64,000 nucleotides of DNA from Haladaptatus halobius. GTDB taxonomy: Archaea > Halobacteriota > Halobacteria > Halobacteriales > Haladaptataceae. This document shows, in pieces, positions 54,292-63,609 of this stretch; position 1 is the first letter of the stretch; each line of letters begins with the position of its first letter. A program made the translations under genes and the position numbers. The DNA is taken from the NCBI RefSeq assembly GCF_020618475.1, contig NZ_CP085338.1:491416-555415 (forward strand). The letters are read 5' to 3'. The notes beneath the pieces are model-generated. The model worked only from the letters and a program-made list of their open reading frames with translations, had not been told where the DNA came from and searched no databases.

Positions 54292-54456
54292 ATGTCGATT
54301 CTAGAAACAATTATCATGCGGTACCGATCTACGAAAAAGGAAGACCCACTCTATCAATGCAAATCATGTAATGCAACAGCCAAGGCTCTGACAAAACATA
54401 TTGTCTGCCCTGAATGCGGGGGAAAACTCGAACGGATAGACCTCTCTAATAAATAA
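54292..54456 (+). CDS. Small zinc-ribbon protein, 54 aa
   Basis: ATG at 54292; product MSILETIIMRYRSTKKEDPL followed by YQCKSCNATAKAL and VCPECGGKLERIDLSNK. Two CxxC pairs make a zinc ribbon. An adjacent second zinc-ribbon gene lies at 54626. Similar layout to the 30744 protein but less close. Confidence 0.65.
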   Translation: MSILETIIMRYRSTKKEDPLYQCKSCNATAKALTKHIVCPECGGKLERIDLSNK

Positions 54457-54625
54457 TATGAAATGGACTTCCTTCCCTGCTTGTTGTAAATGTTGATATA
54501 AAATTTGAAATTAGAAGCCAACACCGAGTGGGATACTGGGAGAAAATGTTCTATTTCGATCATTGATTCTCTTGTTAGTAGTCGGAATTCACAAAGCCTA
54601 TTAGCCGGGATTTAGTGGAAATATT

Positions 54626-54781
54626 ATGAACCTACTGCCAGACATCCATCGATTCTTCCCGTCTAGCGATCAACAAGACGTAGTCGTTGAATGTCGGCGG
54701 TGTGGGACAACTCTCGATAAAACCGCAGAGTCCTGCCCGCTTTGTGGTACTGATTCGATCGCCCATTTTGAAATTTCATAA
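54626..54781 (+). CDS. Small zinc-ribbon protein, 51 aa (paralogue of 30744)
   Basis: ATG at 54626; product MNLLPDIHRFFPSSDQQDVV then VECRRCGTTLDK and SCPLCGTDSIAHFEIS. Shares the CRxCGTTL...C-x2-CG(S/T)...F(E/D)IS core with the 49-residue product at 30744. AT-rich upstream region suggests its own promoter. Confidence 0.65.
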   Translation: MNLLPDIHRFFPSSDQQDVVVECRRCGTTLDKTAESCPLCGTDSIAHFEIS

Positions 54782-54915
54782 CATATTCTTTCTTACGCCT
54801 GGATTCGAATTAATACTAGTTATTGACAATAAATTAGTCGATCATGATCTTACTTAATTGCAAGAGCTAAGGCCTCTTCTTCAGTGAACAAGCAAAGCAG
54901 TGGGGTAGATGGTTC

Positions 54916-56295
54916 TTAGATCCTCATATCTGAGCTCGGTCGTGTCGTGGAGGACTCAAGAACAAAGAAGTTGGCATACTGAATGTATTGATGATCAAGT
55001 AATGAACCAGCCGGATAGGTGGAAGTATAAATCTTCCCGGCTGCTACGACGGGCGTTCCAGCTGCGGGTGGGCCTTCAGGGTTCATAATGAGATTAGATG
55101 GATCCAACAAATATGTCCATTCACGATTACCGGTCGTGAGATCGAGTGCATAGACAGCTGCTCGTCCTATTCCGGGTTTCGATGGTAGCATATATCGACC
55201 ACCGACATAGATAGTATCGTTAGCTACTGTGAGATTGCTAAAGAACTCTCCGTCGAGTTCTTTTCTCCAAATCCTTGCACCTGTCTCAGCGTCAAGTGCT
55301 GTTAGTACGTTACCTTCGTTCGAATCGTAGAGGAGGACATGACCATTCGCGACTGCAAATCGTCTGTCTAACACCCGTCCAGTTTCTGGGGAATACGACC
55401 ATTCTACCCTTCCACTATCTGCTGCTCGCGCTTCAACAGTTACAATATCATCATCACCTTCAATATATTCTGTTCTAAGATAATACACTCGCCCATTATC
55501 GATAACGTGATTGTTGAAGGCAGTTTCCTGGTCAGTTATCTTCCATTTTACTGATCCATCATCCGCGTTCAAAGCTGTTCCGTCACTGAAAAATAGTGTT
55601 CCATCGTGATAGCTCAATGCTCCATCGCTACCGTCTGATAACATACCGACGCCGTCGGTTTTCCAAATCGTCTCACCAGTCATACTATTGAGTGCGTATG
55701 CGCCCTCTCTATTCGACGTGTATATTCGGTCTACAATGACGATTGGAGAAGTCCACTTTAGAAAATCCGTTCGACTCCATCTGGTTTCACCGTTTTCGAT
55801 ATCTAGTGCGTAGAGCCCTCCCCTGTTCTCTTCATCAGCCTCTGATATACTTGTAGCAAAATATAGCATTTCGTCGCTGATCGCCGGAGTTTTCGGTGAA
55901 GGGAGATCGGATTCTTTCCATACTTGATCGCCAGTCTCTATATCGTAAGCACCAATGTACCCTTCACTTTCACTTGAAGTGTCATCTGTCGTCACTGGAA
56001 GATAAACGAATCCATTGGCTACTACTGGTTCCTTGGAGAACATACTGCCGTCCAAATCCATTTTCCAGCTCGTCGTTGCGAATGGATTCGGTCCATTCTC
56101 ATTGATCGCGCCTGTTCGCTTCGAATTCGATCTGGCTGTTGTCCAACTGCTGGTGTCAGTAGTATCTTTTGCAGTTCTTTCTTGAGCAGCAGTATTCGTA
56201 ACCTCCACACTCATCGTACCTATTGAAACCCCAACAGCCTTTAGAAACGTTCGCCGGCTATTTCCCCGATTTTTCCCCGAAGAGTGATCGCTCAT
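54916..56295 (-). CDS. Tat-exported PQQ-type beta-propeller protein
   Basis: A 459-residue exported protein. The Tat signal is NRGNSRRTFLKAVGVSIGTM (residues about 9-28). Seven to eight propeller blades follow, each with W and GD/GE turns, for example IGAYDIETGDQVWKE, YALDIENGETRWSR, ALDAETGARIWRKEL, YALDLTTGNREWTYLLD. This is the BamB/PQQ-binding-like WD fold. No lipobox is seen. Enzymatic activity is not established; such proteins are often scaffolds or dehydrogenase-like. Neighbouring beta-helix protein also looks carbohydrate- or surface-related. Confidence 0.88.
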   Translation of the reverse strand: MSDHSSGKNRGNSRRTFLKAVGVSIGTMSVEVTNTAAQERTAKDTTDTSSWTTARSNSKRTGAINENGPNPFATTSWKMDLDGSMFSKEPVVANGFVYLPVTTDDTSSESEGYIGAYDIETGDQVWKESDLPSPKTPAISDEMLYFATSISEADEENRGGLYALDIENGETRWSRTDFLKWTSPIVIVDRIYTSNREGAYALNSMTGETIWKTDGVGMLSDGSDGALSYHDGTLFFSDGTALNADDGSVKWKITDQETAFNNHVIDNGRVYYLRTEYIEGDDDIVTVEARAADSGRVEWSYSPETGRVLDRRFAVANGHVLLYDSNEGNVLTALDAETGARIWRKELDGEFFSNLTVANDTIYVGGRYMLPSKPGIGRAAVYALDLTTGNREWTYLLDPSNLIMNPEGPPAAGTPVVAAGKIYTSTYPAGSLLDHQYIQYANFFVLESSTTRPSSDMRI

Positions 56296-56401
56296 ATATC
56301 ATAATATAAGAAATAATGCTATTACATTAATCTATCGATTTGATTTTTGATACGTATGGTAAAACATATGTGGTGGAAACATTTTTACTATACTAGTAAG
56401 A

Positions 56402-56641
56402 ATGAAGACGGTACTAATGATTATAGATAGTAAAGAATATGATTGTAAAGAAGAACAAAGCGCAAAGGAGACTATGATTACCCCGAGTAATATGAAAAAT
56501 TATGTTTCATCTAACGTCGAACGATACATTTACAATAGGCTTAATCATCCATCTCTCAAAATTCTCCATAAGCTAATTCTTAACCAAGGAAATCCGTCAT
56601 CCTCGGTTGATCAAACAAAGTTCCTGCAAGGGTGTATTTAG
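56402..56641 (+). CDS. Doubtful 79-codon frame upstream of beta-helix gene
   Basis: An open frame in a very AT-rich stretch, ending TAG immediately before the ATG of the 1041-residue gene. Product (MKTVLMIIDSKEYDCKEEQS onward) has no family signature and a Lys/Asn composition unlike haloarchaeal proteins. It may only be leader sequence. Confidence 0.2.
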   Translation: MKTVLMIIDSKEYDCKEEQSAKETMITPSNMKNYVSSNVERYIYNRLNHPSLKILHKLILNQGNPSSSVDQTKFLQGCI

Positions 56642-59600
56642 ATGCCTACGTATAACATAGTAGACGAAGGTGCGGATAATACAGGGAATAAAGCTATCGA
56701 CTCTGTTCTTGATCGAATCATTGGCGATAATACTACAATAGTGTTCCCGCCAGGGACATACAAACTCAATGAACTCGTTGTTCCGTCTGGTCTCAATAAT
56801 CTCCAACTTACCGCACCAGACGGTGCACGTCTTATTCCCGGTCAATCAGGGGACAATGTTCGATGGTTCGACGTCTACTCGAATGGGTTCGTGCTGGACG
56901 GATTTGAACTTGATATGCGGAATACGGAGATCCCGCCTTTCGTACGAATGAACTACAGTTCCGGAGATTGGGAACTCAAGAGGTTAATTACTCGTGGAAA
57001 AGTTCGAGCAGCTACGGACTCGAACGTTGGATCTAATAACTCAAGCGATGCACGAACCTATTTCCGGCTATCGGCAGCCGAGGGTACTCGTGGACTACTT
57101 CAGGACTGTTATTTCCACGAAGGTGCGTGTGAACCCACCGAAGCAAGCAACCGCCGTGCTATTTTAGTGGAATCTGGAAAGGGTGAACTTGTGTTTAATC
57201 GCTGTTGGTTTGAGCTCTGGGCAGAAAATACGATTTACGCCAAAAAACCAGAGGGTCCGCTCCGGATCTATAATAGCTTCTTCCGTAACACACAGGTTGG
57301 TATCCGTCTCGGCGGTAATTCCGAGGTGCGAAACTGTGTTTCAATCAAAGACGATCAGCACCCGATCCAAGCATGGTCGGGTGGATCACTCCAGCGTGGT
57401 GTGAGTGTAGAGGCAGTGGATCCAGCGGATCCAGCTAACGGTATCAACAGCTATGATGGAACGCTCACGATCGCTGATAGTGACTTCTATCATCGCTATT
57501 TAGATTCGAGCTGTGGTGGGCCGATTACAGCTGCAACACCATGTGAACGACTCAATGTTCAGAACGTTCGAATCAGCTATAATTCAGAAAAATATCATGA
57601 TGCGATTTATACTCTAAATGGATATATGAATGACGGTACGAGGGCAAACCTCCGATATCTTCAGCTCCAGAATATCCATGTCCGAAATGATCATGATTAT
57701 CAATACGCTGTCTCAATAGAGCAAACACCTGAGGAATGGGGGGAGGTATCTGGTATTCTGGGTGGAGATGGGCCACAGACAGACTCATCATATGTGAGAG
57801 ATCGAGTGACCACTAACGGCGATCCGATTCCACCGGATACACAACCACCATTGTCAAATCCACCGTCTCTTGGAGAGATTCCACTACAATCGGCACAACT
57901 TATCCGTATTGATAACACCGGTAATGAATCCGCTTCTTCTTACCAGATTACCGCCGGTACGTCCGTTCTCCCAGCAGGCGATGATGGTGCGACCGTAGCT
58001 ATGGACTGGGGAGCGAATGACTCTCCAGTCCGCCCGCCTAATTCACAGCAGGCTACTGGGTCAGTTCCAGCTGGAGAGGTGTATGCTTTCTATGTAACCG
58101 GTGGAATCGTTTCGGCTAAAGGAAGCGGCCCTGCAACATGGAGTGTAGACGGGACTGCATTTTCACCAGGCAAGCTACTCTCAACAAACACACTGTCCAC
58201 TAACCAATCGACTCGTGATGAATGGCACCAAATTGAATCGGATAAACAACCGACAGGAGTCGTCGTTGCGAAACCACTCTCGTATAATGGTAGCGACCCG
58301 ACCCATGTTCGTCTACAAAATACTATAGACGGTGATTTCGAGTATAAACTTGAAGAATGGGGATATCTTGATGGTTCTCATAGACACGAAACATTCAGTA
58401 CACTCGCTGTACCCCCAGCTGAATACAAATTAGAGTTGGACTCTGGTTTCCCATACCGAATGAAAGCTGGAACTATCTCTACTGATGAAACCTTCACAAC
58501 TAGATCCTTCGAAGATTTCTTCGGTACAGTAAAGCCGATTGTTCTAACTCAAACGCAATCATTCAACGGGTTAGACCCAGTTGTCTCACGAGTTTCCAAT
58601 GTCTCGAGTGATTCATTTGATGGAAAAATCCAAGAAGAGGAAGACGAGGGTGATCATCGGATAGAGACGGTCGGTTATATCGCACTCCAACCGGAAACAG
58701 GATATATTGATGATAGACCATTTGAAGTACAGCGGACTGCAGAGACGGTGACTGATCAGTGGACTCACATTGAGTTTGAACAAGAACATAGAAAACCACA
58801 GTTTATCGCTGGTTTGCAAACAACTAATGGCCTTGATCCGGCAAGCCTTCGATATCGAAATCTAACAAGTACTAGTGTTGAGGTAAAAGTTGAAGAGGCA
58901 CAAAGTTACGACAGCGAAACAGACCATACTCAAGAAGTAGTTGGATATGCAGTTTTCGGGGAACCCACTCTCTTGACTAATACGATTTCCAGCCCCCAAC
59001 AGAATAGAGATTCATGGAATCAAGTTAATTCAGGTGCACAATCAACACGCGTCGTAATTGGAAAGCCTCTCTCACATAATGGTGATGAACCATGTCACGT
59101 CCGCCTCCGGAATGTTGCTGACGGTAATTTCGAGTACAAAATCGAAGAATGGGATTATCTTGACGGCTGGCACCTGAGTGAAACATTCCACATACTTGCT
59201 GTGGAACCAACTGAGCAAGAATTACAGTTAGATGATGGTTCTCCCTATCGAGTAAAAGCAGGAACTGAGTCTGTTTCTGATAGTTTCACTTCTATCTCAC
59301 TAGGTAACTTCTTCGGTAATGAGAGACCAGTTATCCTAGCGCAAACCCAAACATTCAATGGACCTCATCCAATTATCACGCGGATAAGAGATATCTCTAA
59401 TGATTCCTTTGCGGTAGGGCTTCAAGAAGAGGGTTCTGATCCATGGCATACAAGAGAGACACTGGGCTACGTCGCGCTTCAGCAAGCCATGGGGCAGTTT
59501 AATCGTGTTCCGTTCGAGGTGCAACGTACCGAAGAAAATATCACAAATCAATGGTCTTACGTAAAATTCCAACAAGAGTACGAATCTCCTCGATTTATTG

Positions 59601-59767
59601 CCGATATACAAACTTTCAATGGTGTTGATACATCAAATCTACGTTATCGAAATCTATCGAGCACCGGCGTTGAGGTCAAAATCGAAGAAGAACAAAGCGT
59701 AGATAATGAAACACAACATCAGAACGCCGAAGCAATTGGTTACGCTGTTTTTGAAGGTTCCATATAG
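56642..59767 (+). CDS. Beta-helix protein with six lectin-like repeats, 1041 aa
   Basis: Residues 1-360 form a right-handed beta-helix of the pectate-lyase-3 type (DNTTIVFPPGTYKLNELVVP, IRLGGNSEVRNCVSIKDDQH, LTIADSDFYH). A Pro-rich linker (about 390-420; DTQPPLSNPPSLGE) leads to a beta domain (about 420-510). Then two tandem 260-residue units (about 515-775 and 779-1041), each with three 85-residue subrepeats of the pattern QTFNG-x2-P...R-x-RN...EVK-x-EE...H...E-x-x-GY-x-A. This repeat occurs in exoproteins and resembles H-type lectins. There is no signal peptide at the chosen start, which is unusual for such a fold. Confidence 0.82.
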   Translation: MPTYNIVDEGADNTGNKAIDSVLDRIIGDNTTIVFPPGTYKLNELVVPSGLNNLQLTAPDGARLIPGQSGDNVRWFDVYSNGFVLDGFELDMRNTEIPPFVRMNYSSGDWELKRLITRGKVRAATDSNVGSNNSSDARTYFRLSAAEGTRGLLQDCYFHEGACEPTEASNRRAILVESGKGELVFNRCWFELWAENTIYAKKPEGPLRIYNSFFRNTQVGIRLGGNSEVRNCVSIKDDQHPIQAWSGGSLQRGVSVEAVDPADPANGINSYDGTLTIADSDFYHRYLDSSCGGPITAATPCERLNVQNVRISYNSEKYHDAIYTLNGYMNDGTRANLRYLQLQNIHVRNDHDYQYAVSIEQTPEEWGEVSGILGGDGPQTDSSYVRDRVTTNGDPIPPDTQPPLSNPPSLGEIPLQSAQLIRIDNTGNESASSYQITAGTSVLPAGDDGATVAMDWGANDSPVRPPNSQQATGSVPAGEVYAFYVTGGIVSAKGSGPATWSVDGTAFSPGKLLSTNTLSTNQSTRDEWHQIESDKQPTGVVVAKPLSYNGSDPTHVRLQNTIDGDFEYKLEEWGYLDGSHRHETFSTLAVPPAEYKLELDSGFPYRMKAGTISTDETFTTRSFEDFFGTVKPIVLTQTQSFNGLDPVVSRVSNVSSDSFDGKIQEEEDEGDHRIETVGYIALQPETGYIDDRPFEVQRTAETVTDQWTHIEFEQEHRKPQFIAGLQTTNGLDPASLRYRNLTSTSVEVKVEEAQSYDSETDHTQEVVGYAVFGEPTLLTNTISSPQQNRDSWNQVNSGAQSTRVVIGKPLSHNGDEPCHVRLRNVADGNFEYKIEEWDYLDGWHLSETFHILAVEPTEQELQLDDGSPYRVKAGTESVSDSFTSISLGNFFGNERPVILAQTQTFNGPHPIITRIRDISNDSFAVGLQEEGSDPWHTRETLGYVALQQAMGQFNRVPFEVQRTEENITNQWSYVKFQQEYESPRFIADIQTFNGVDTSNLRYRNLSSTGVEVKIEEEQSVDNETQHQNAEAIGYAVFEGSI

Positions 59768-60338
59768 GTATCATTTCGCTAACAGAACCAATCTTTTAGA
59801 TTCCAGAGGTTTGTTGCCATTACTACCTGTAGTTCAAGCTTCATGATGTACTCATCAAATACACGACCACGCCAACATGCCAAGTATAACACAGTAGAAC
59901 TATCTGATGGCGCTGATTTTGTACGAATGTTGCAGTGGCGGCGGATCGCAGCCTCCCAACTCGCCGCTAAACTAGTTTATATATCTAGCCATAATTGTGT
60001 TGTATATCATGGTAAAATATTGGATGTTAGTAATCGTGCTCGTCATCATGGCCGTAGGGTGAGAGAAAACACGAAACGCTTCTGAACGATACACCGGTAA
60101 TAGTGAAAAGATAATCACATGATCAAAGTGAGTCCCCCTGCTGGACGTACATCACTCATAGAGTGACGTACGGATTCATAGACAGACAGGTATTTCCTCT
60201 CAGCAGTCGTATTGTATTCTGAATAGCCATCGACCGGTAGTATTCGAGAATCATGCAGTGAGGTCGGAGTTCGACTGACACAATACAGCTCATCGAGAGT
60301 CGTCTCCACGAACGAAGCGTCCATCAAACGGAGATAAA
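59768..60338. other. Intergenic region with no supported gene
   Basis: About 570 bp. A tiny frame starting at about 60009 (MVKYWMLVIVLVIMAVG, stop near 60060) lies 30 bp after TTTATATA and could be a membrane micropeptide, but one sequence cannot support it. Confidence 0.3.
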
Positions 60339-60821
60339 ATGGTTGATAAAAACTACGCAAACCAGGCATCGGCAGATGAACAGGCTGAATATAATCGCGG
60401 ATCTGCTACGAGCTTTGAGGGTGGGCGAGAAACTAAATCGCGTAGACGCCGGCACCCGGGTCGGTCAGTACTTGGGCTCATCGGCCTAATCATTGGTGCA
60501 GTCTTTATCATGCTCATAGCGGCCGCTCTCGTATTTGCTATCCTTCTAGGTGGGATTTGGCTAGGGTCACTAGTCACCGATCAGCCTACCGAGGCGCCGG
60601 TTGTGCCAGTCACCCCGTCAAGTGCAGGAATTGATGGAGATGTGACGATCATTGAGGGCGATACGACGGTGACGATTGCCGGGGCGGGCGCGGTGCGTAT
60701 TCCCACGCCCGGTACAGACGGCTTAATCGTAACGATTCAACCGACGACGATCGTGCTTCCGACGGACGGCGATCTCTCAAAGGTTACGATCAAAACTGGT
60801 GGCGTTACCGTTCACCAGTGA
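60339..60821 (+). CDS. Membrane-anchored protein, one helix, 160 aa
   Basis: A basic N-terminal tail (about residues 33-42; KSRRRRHPGR), one long hydrophobic segment (about 43-80; LGLIGLIIGAVFIMLIAAAL then VFAILLGGIWLGS) and a Thr/Pro-rich extracellular domain (about 82-160). The latter has beta-repeat-like patterns (GDVTIIEGDTTVTIAGAG; VTIQPTTIVLPTDG). There is no known family. It ends 20 bp before the convergent phosphatase gene. Confidence 0.6.
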   Translation: MVDKNYANQASADEQAEYNRGSATSFEGGRETKSRRRRHPGRSVLGLIGLIIGAVFIMLIAAALVFAILLGGIWLGSLVTDQPTEAPVVPVTPSSAGIDGDVTIIEGDTTVTIAGAGAVRIPTPGTDGLIVTIQPTTIVLPTDGDLSKVTIKTGGVTVHQ

Positions 60822-60841
60822 TCAAACTTTTCCGTTCTTGA

Positions 60842-62935
60842 TTACTTCTTGTAACCGAGATTGTCTGAGTCGTCACCGTCCTCGGTGTTCCCATGGCCGT
60901 GGTCGGCGTCTTCACTGGGATCGTAAACGTACATACAATCGTTGGCGTACGACCGACCAAATTGATCTGCATCCTCACAGCAGAGAACTCGCCCATCATC
61001 CATCACATAGATATTGTCGACATTGATGAGTGCGTCATCCGCAATAGCGGCTGGGTCACTTGCATCTGGACCGACGATCACGGGTTCGAGCGTCGAGACA
61101 TTGTAATCGTCTTCTAATTTGGCACGGTAGACAACCCCACCGTCGACCCGTTCCATCTGGACATCACCTCGGTCGGTAGCCATATCATCGTTAAGCTCTG
61201 AGATTGCGAAGTAGATATAGTCGCCAGGACCAGCGTTGTCGATGCTGTCGACACCCTCAGCCTTGTTAAACTCGATAGTCGCACCGATTTCTTTTGCGGC
61301 CGCCCGTGTTTCGAGGAACGGTATCTTTCGAAGTTCTTCGTCGACGCCATCTGGTCCCGTACTCTCGTACTGTTCGGCCCACTCTACGATCTCCTGGCTT
61401 GTAATGTAATCCTGATTGCCGTTCTCGACGACCTCCTTGTCGGCTTCTTCGAGTGCCGCGGTGAGGTCTTCTTCCCAGTCAGTGTCGGCGTGGGTTTCGA
61501 GGTAATCTACTTGAGTGATACCGTCGTACTCGGCGATCCAAGATTCAATCTCCGCGTTAGTGGCGTGACCTAGTTCTATCCATTCAAACTCGAGATTGAC
61601 GTCGGCAGGTGGATTCTTTTTTGCAGCCTCCTCGTTGGTCACTTTCGGGGCATAGAGAGTCCCTGTAACATCCATCGGATCTTCATAGGTCGGGATTTCT
61701 TCGTCGGCAACGAACTTATAAATACCCTTGCTGTCACCGTCCGAGCAGCCATAGACAGTTCGCAAGTCGTTCTGAATATCGGGAGCTTCCCATGCTGCTC
61801 GACCCATGATATAGTACTTGACTGGCTGGGGTATTTCTGCCGTCGGCTCTCGGACATCAACAAAGTAGCCGTAGCGGTATGGGTTCGGATAGCTGCTGTC
61901 GCCAATTGGCTTCCTGGTATTGTCTTCGTCACTAGGTTGATCAGGTGGGGTCGCACCAAGATAGTAGGCAAGGAATTCGACACCTGTCAGCGCCCACCAT
62001 CCCTGAACATCCCAGGAATCATCGCCATAGTACGCATTGACTGCTTCCTGAATCCCGTTTGGATTGGGTCGATTCCAGAACTGGCTTGCGCCAATCAGTC
62101 CTTTTCCAGTTCCCTGCTCTACGATGTCGCTCACCTTCGCAGTCAGGGCGACGCGTGTATGGGCGTAATTTTCCTCGCCAGAGATCATCGTAGTCCACGG
62201 GGTGAGGTCGCCGTAGCAGTTGATACGCGTCCCGCCGAGATCTCGGAATGGTTCCGTGTTGGCAAGGTTGATCGCGTTCTCTAAATCGGCACTCCACTTA
62301 CCTCCTTTCTCCTGACTCAGTGGAATACGAGAGATATTGCCCGGACTGTTCTCCCAATTTGTAAACAGATAGCCCTCAGTTCCCTCCTCATTTGTAGCGA
62401 CGAATTGATTGCAGTCAGGATTGTATGCGGTGTCTCCGTATTGAGTGCCTGTGAAGGTATCCTGTGTAATGTTTGTTCCGTCAGGTGTCTGTGTTACGCC
62501 GAGAAGCTCAGCTCCTCCATTGATTGAATCGCCTCCGTGGGCAATAAACTCATAGTCGCCATTTGCACCTCGTACTTTTCCTTTTTCTTCATTCGTTTGG
62601 GGCGTCGATAGCTCGGAAAAGTCGTCACTCTTCCCATCCATTGAGAACTGAAAATCTTTAAAATATCCAATTCCGGAATTATTGAATGGTGCTGGATTAT
62701 CTCGGCTTGGATGCTGGAGGCTATACAGCGGTGTTCCATCATTAAAGACGAATGGACCCGTGACCTCTGCCCCAAATGCGGTTGAGGAAAACCGTTTGAG
62801 TTCTCCCCTTACATAGGGCGCTCGCGGTGTATTTTTGTCTTCAGGAGGTGAGCTACTTGCGACCCCAGAGACACTCGCTCCGAGGGCAGCAGCTACCGAT
62901 GTTGCCATTAGTTTCCGTCGAGTAAATTCAACCAT
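60842..62935 (-). CDS. PhoX-family (DUF839) phosphatase-like protein
   Basis: A 697-residue exported protein. Start at 62935 gives MVEFTRRKLMATSVAAALGA, a Tat signal. The body matches the DUF839/PhoX family of calcium-iron alkaline phosphatases, with a beta-propeller: CNQFVATNEEGTEGYLFTNW, TRINCYGDLTPWTTMISGEE, YGYFVDVREP. Central insertion (about 480-560; helical, Glu-rich) is unusual. Ends YDPSEDADHGHGNTEDGDDS. In bacteria PhoX hydrolyses phosphomonoesters outside the cell under phosphate limitation. A PhoD-family phosphatase lies at the other end of the window. Confidence 0.9.
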   Translation of the reverse strand: MVEFTRRKLMATSVAAALGASVSGVASSSPPEDKNTPRAPYVRGELKRFSSTAFGAEVTGPFVFNDGTPLYSLQHPSRDNPAPFNNSGIGYFKDFQFSMDGKSDDFSELSTPQTNEEKGKVRGANGDYEFIAHGGDSINGGAELLGVTQTPDGTNITQDTFTGTQYGDTAYNPDCNQFVATNEEGTEGYLFTNWENSPGNISRIPLSQEKGGKWSADLENAINLANTEPFRDLGGTRINCYGDLTPWTTMISGEENYAHTRVALTAKVSDIVEQGTGKGLIGASQFWNRPNPNGIQEAVNAYYGDDSWDVQGWWALTGVEFLAYYLGATPPDQPSDEDNTRKPIGDSSYPNPYRYGYFVDVREPTAEIPQPVKYYIMGRAAWEAPDIQNDLRTVYGCSDGDSKGIYKFVADEEIPTYEDPMDVTGTLYAPKVTNEEAAKKNPPADVNLEFEWIELGHATNAEIESWIAEYDGITQVDYLETHADTDWEEDLTAALEEADKEVVENGNQDYITSQEIVEWAEQYESTGPDGVDEELRKIPFLETRAAAKEIGATIEFNKAEGVDSIDNAGPGDYIYFAISELNDDMATDRGDVQMERVDGGVVYRAKLEDDYNVSTLEPVIVGPDASDPAAIADDALINVDNIYVMDDGRVLCCEDADQFGRSYANDCMYVYDPSEDADHGHGNTEDGDDSDNLGYKK

Positions 62936-63514
62936 GCAAGTGAACATTGTGATAGTATAATTATAAACTTACGTGTATCTGTACATATAATCGATATTGA
63001 AATAATCCATACGATTGGCACATACTGTTGGTGATACTAATTCAAAGAGAGTGAAGATGCTCCGTCGGAAAGCTCAATCAACAAAGGCATTTGGCGAAGA
63101 TACTTCATTACTAACATTGAGAATGCTTCGTAGAGCGAAGGTCTACCCTCTTCCAAGGCATCTGAAGTCAACATGAATGTCAACTCGTCTACTGAGGAGC
63201 CGAATCCTACGCAGTTACAAACCTTGGATCCTTTTTCAGACAATATGTTTCTCGTTGGTGAGACCGTCCGTAAAAGACTTACAAGACTCCATCACTGATC
63301 GTAATCAGCTCCATGTTCTGCTGGTCGGCAATCAGTTGAGTAAGAATCTTCAGTTGATTAAATTACTAATCTCAGCTGGCCCACTGTGAAAACTAGCGTG
63401 ACATACTGCTCGCCTGTACAAAGGTAAGTGACCTTTCTCGGATGAGGGTATCAACTCAGATCTCTATTGTTGACCAGCAAGAGAATTCTTCCAGAAGCAG
63501 CGAAAAAGTATTAT
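62936..63514. other. Intergenic region with no supported gene
   Basis: About 580 bp of low-information sequence. Short frames on both strands show no family signature. It ends at a minimal IS605-like element. Confidence 0.35.
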
Positions 63515-63609
63515 CTGAATTGCAGGCGCTAAAACCTCGCCGTTTACGGCGGGGATACAGCGCCGTCATCGAAACAGGAAGCCCCGCCCGTTAGGGCGAG
63601 GAGCAGTCA
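63515..63609 (+). repeat. Minimal IS605-type element (about 95 bp)
   Basis: Left end TTATCTGAATTGCAGGCG and the hairpin CTCGCCGTTTACGGCGGGG are followed directly by a right end, GGAAGCCCCGCCCGTTAGGG with CGAGGAGCAGTCAC. No interior sequence remains. The terminal TCA serves as stop of the convergent gene. Confidence 0.6.

Noticed and set aside
60009..60062. A 17-residue putative membrane micropeptide with an upstream TATA-like sequence
   Set aside because: Too short to support from one sequence.
63037..63243. A 68-codon minus-strand frame after the PhoX-type gene
   Set aside because: No family signature and poor composition; treated as chance.
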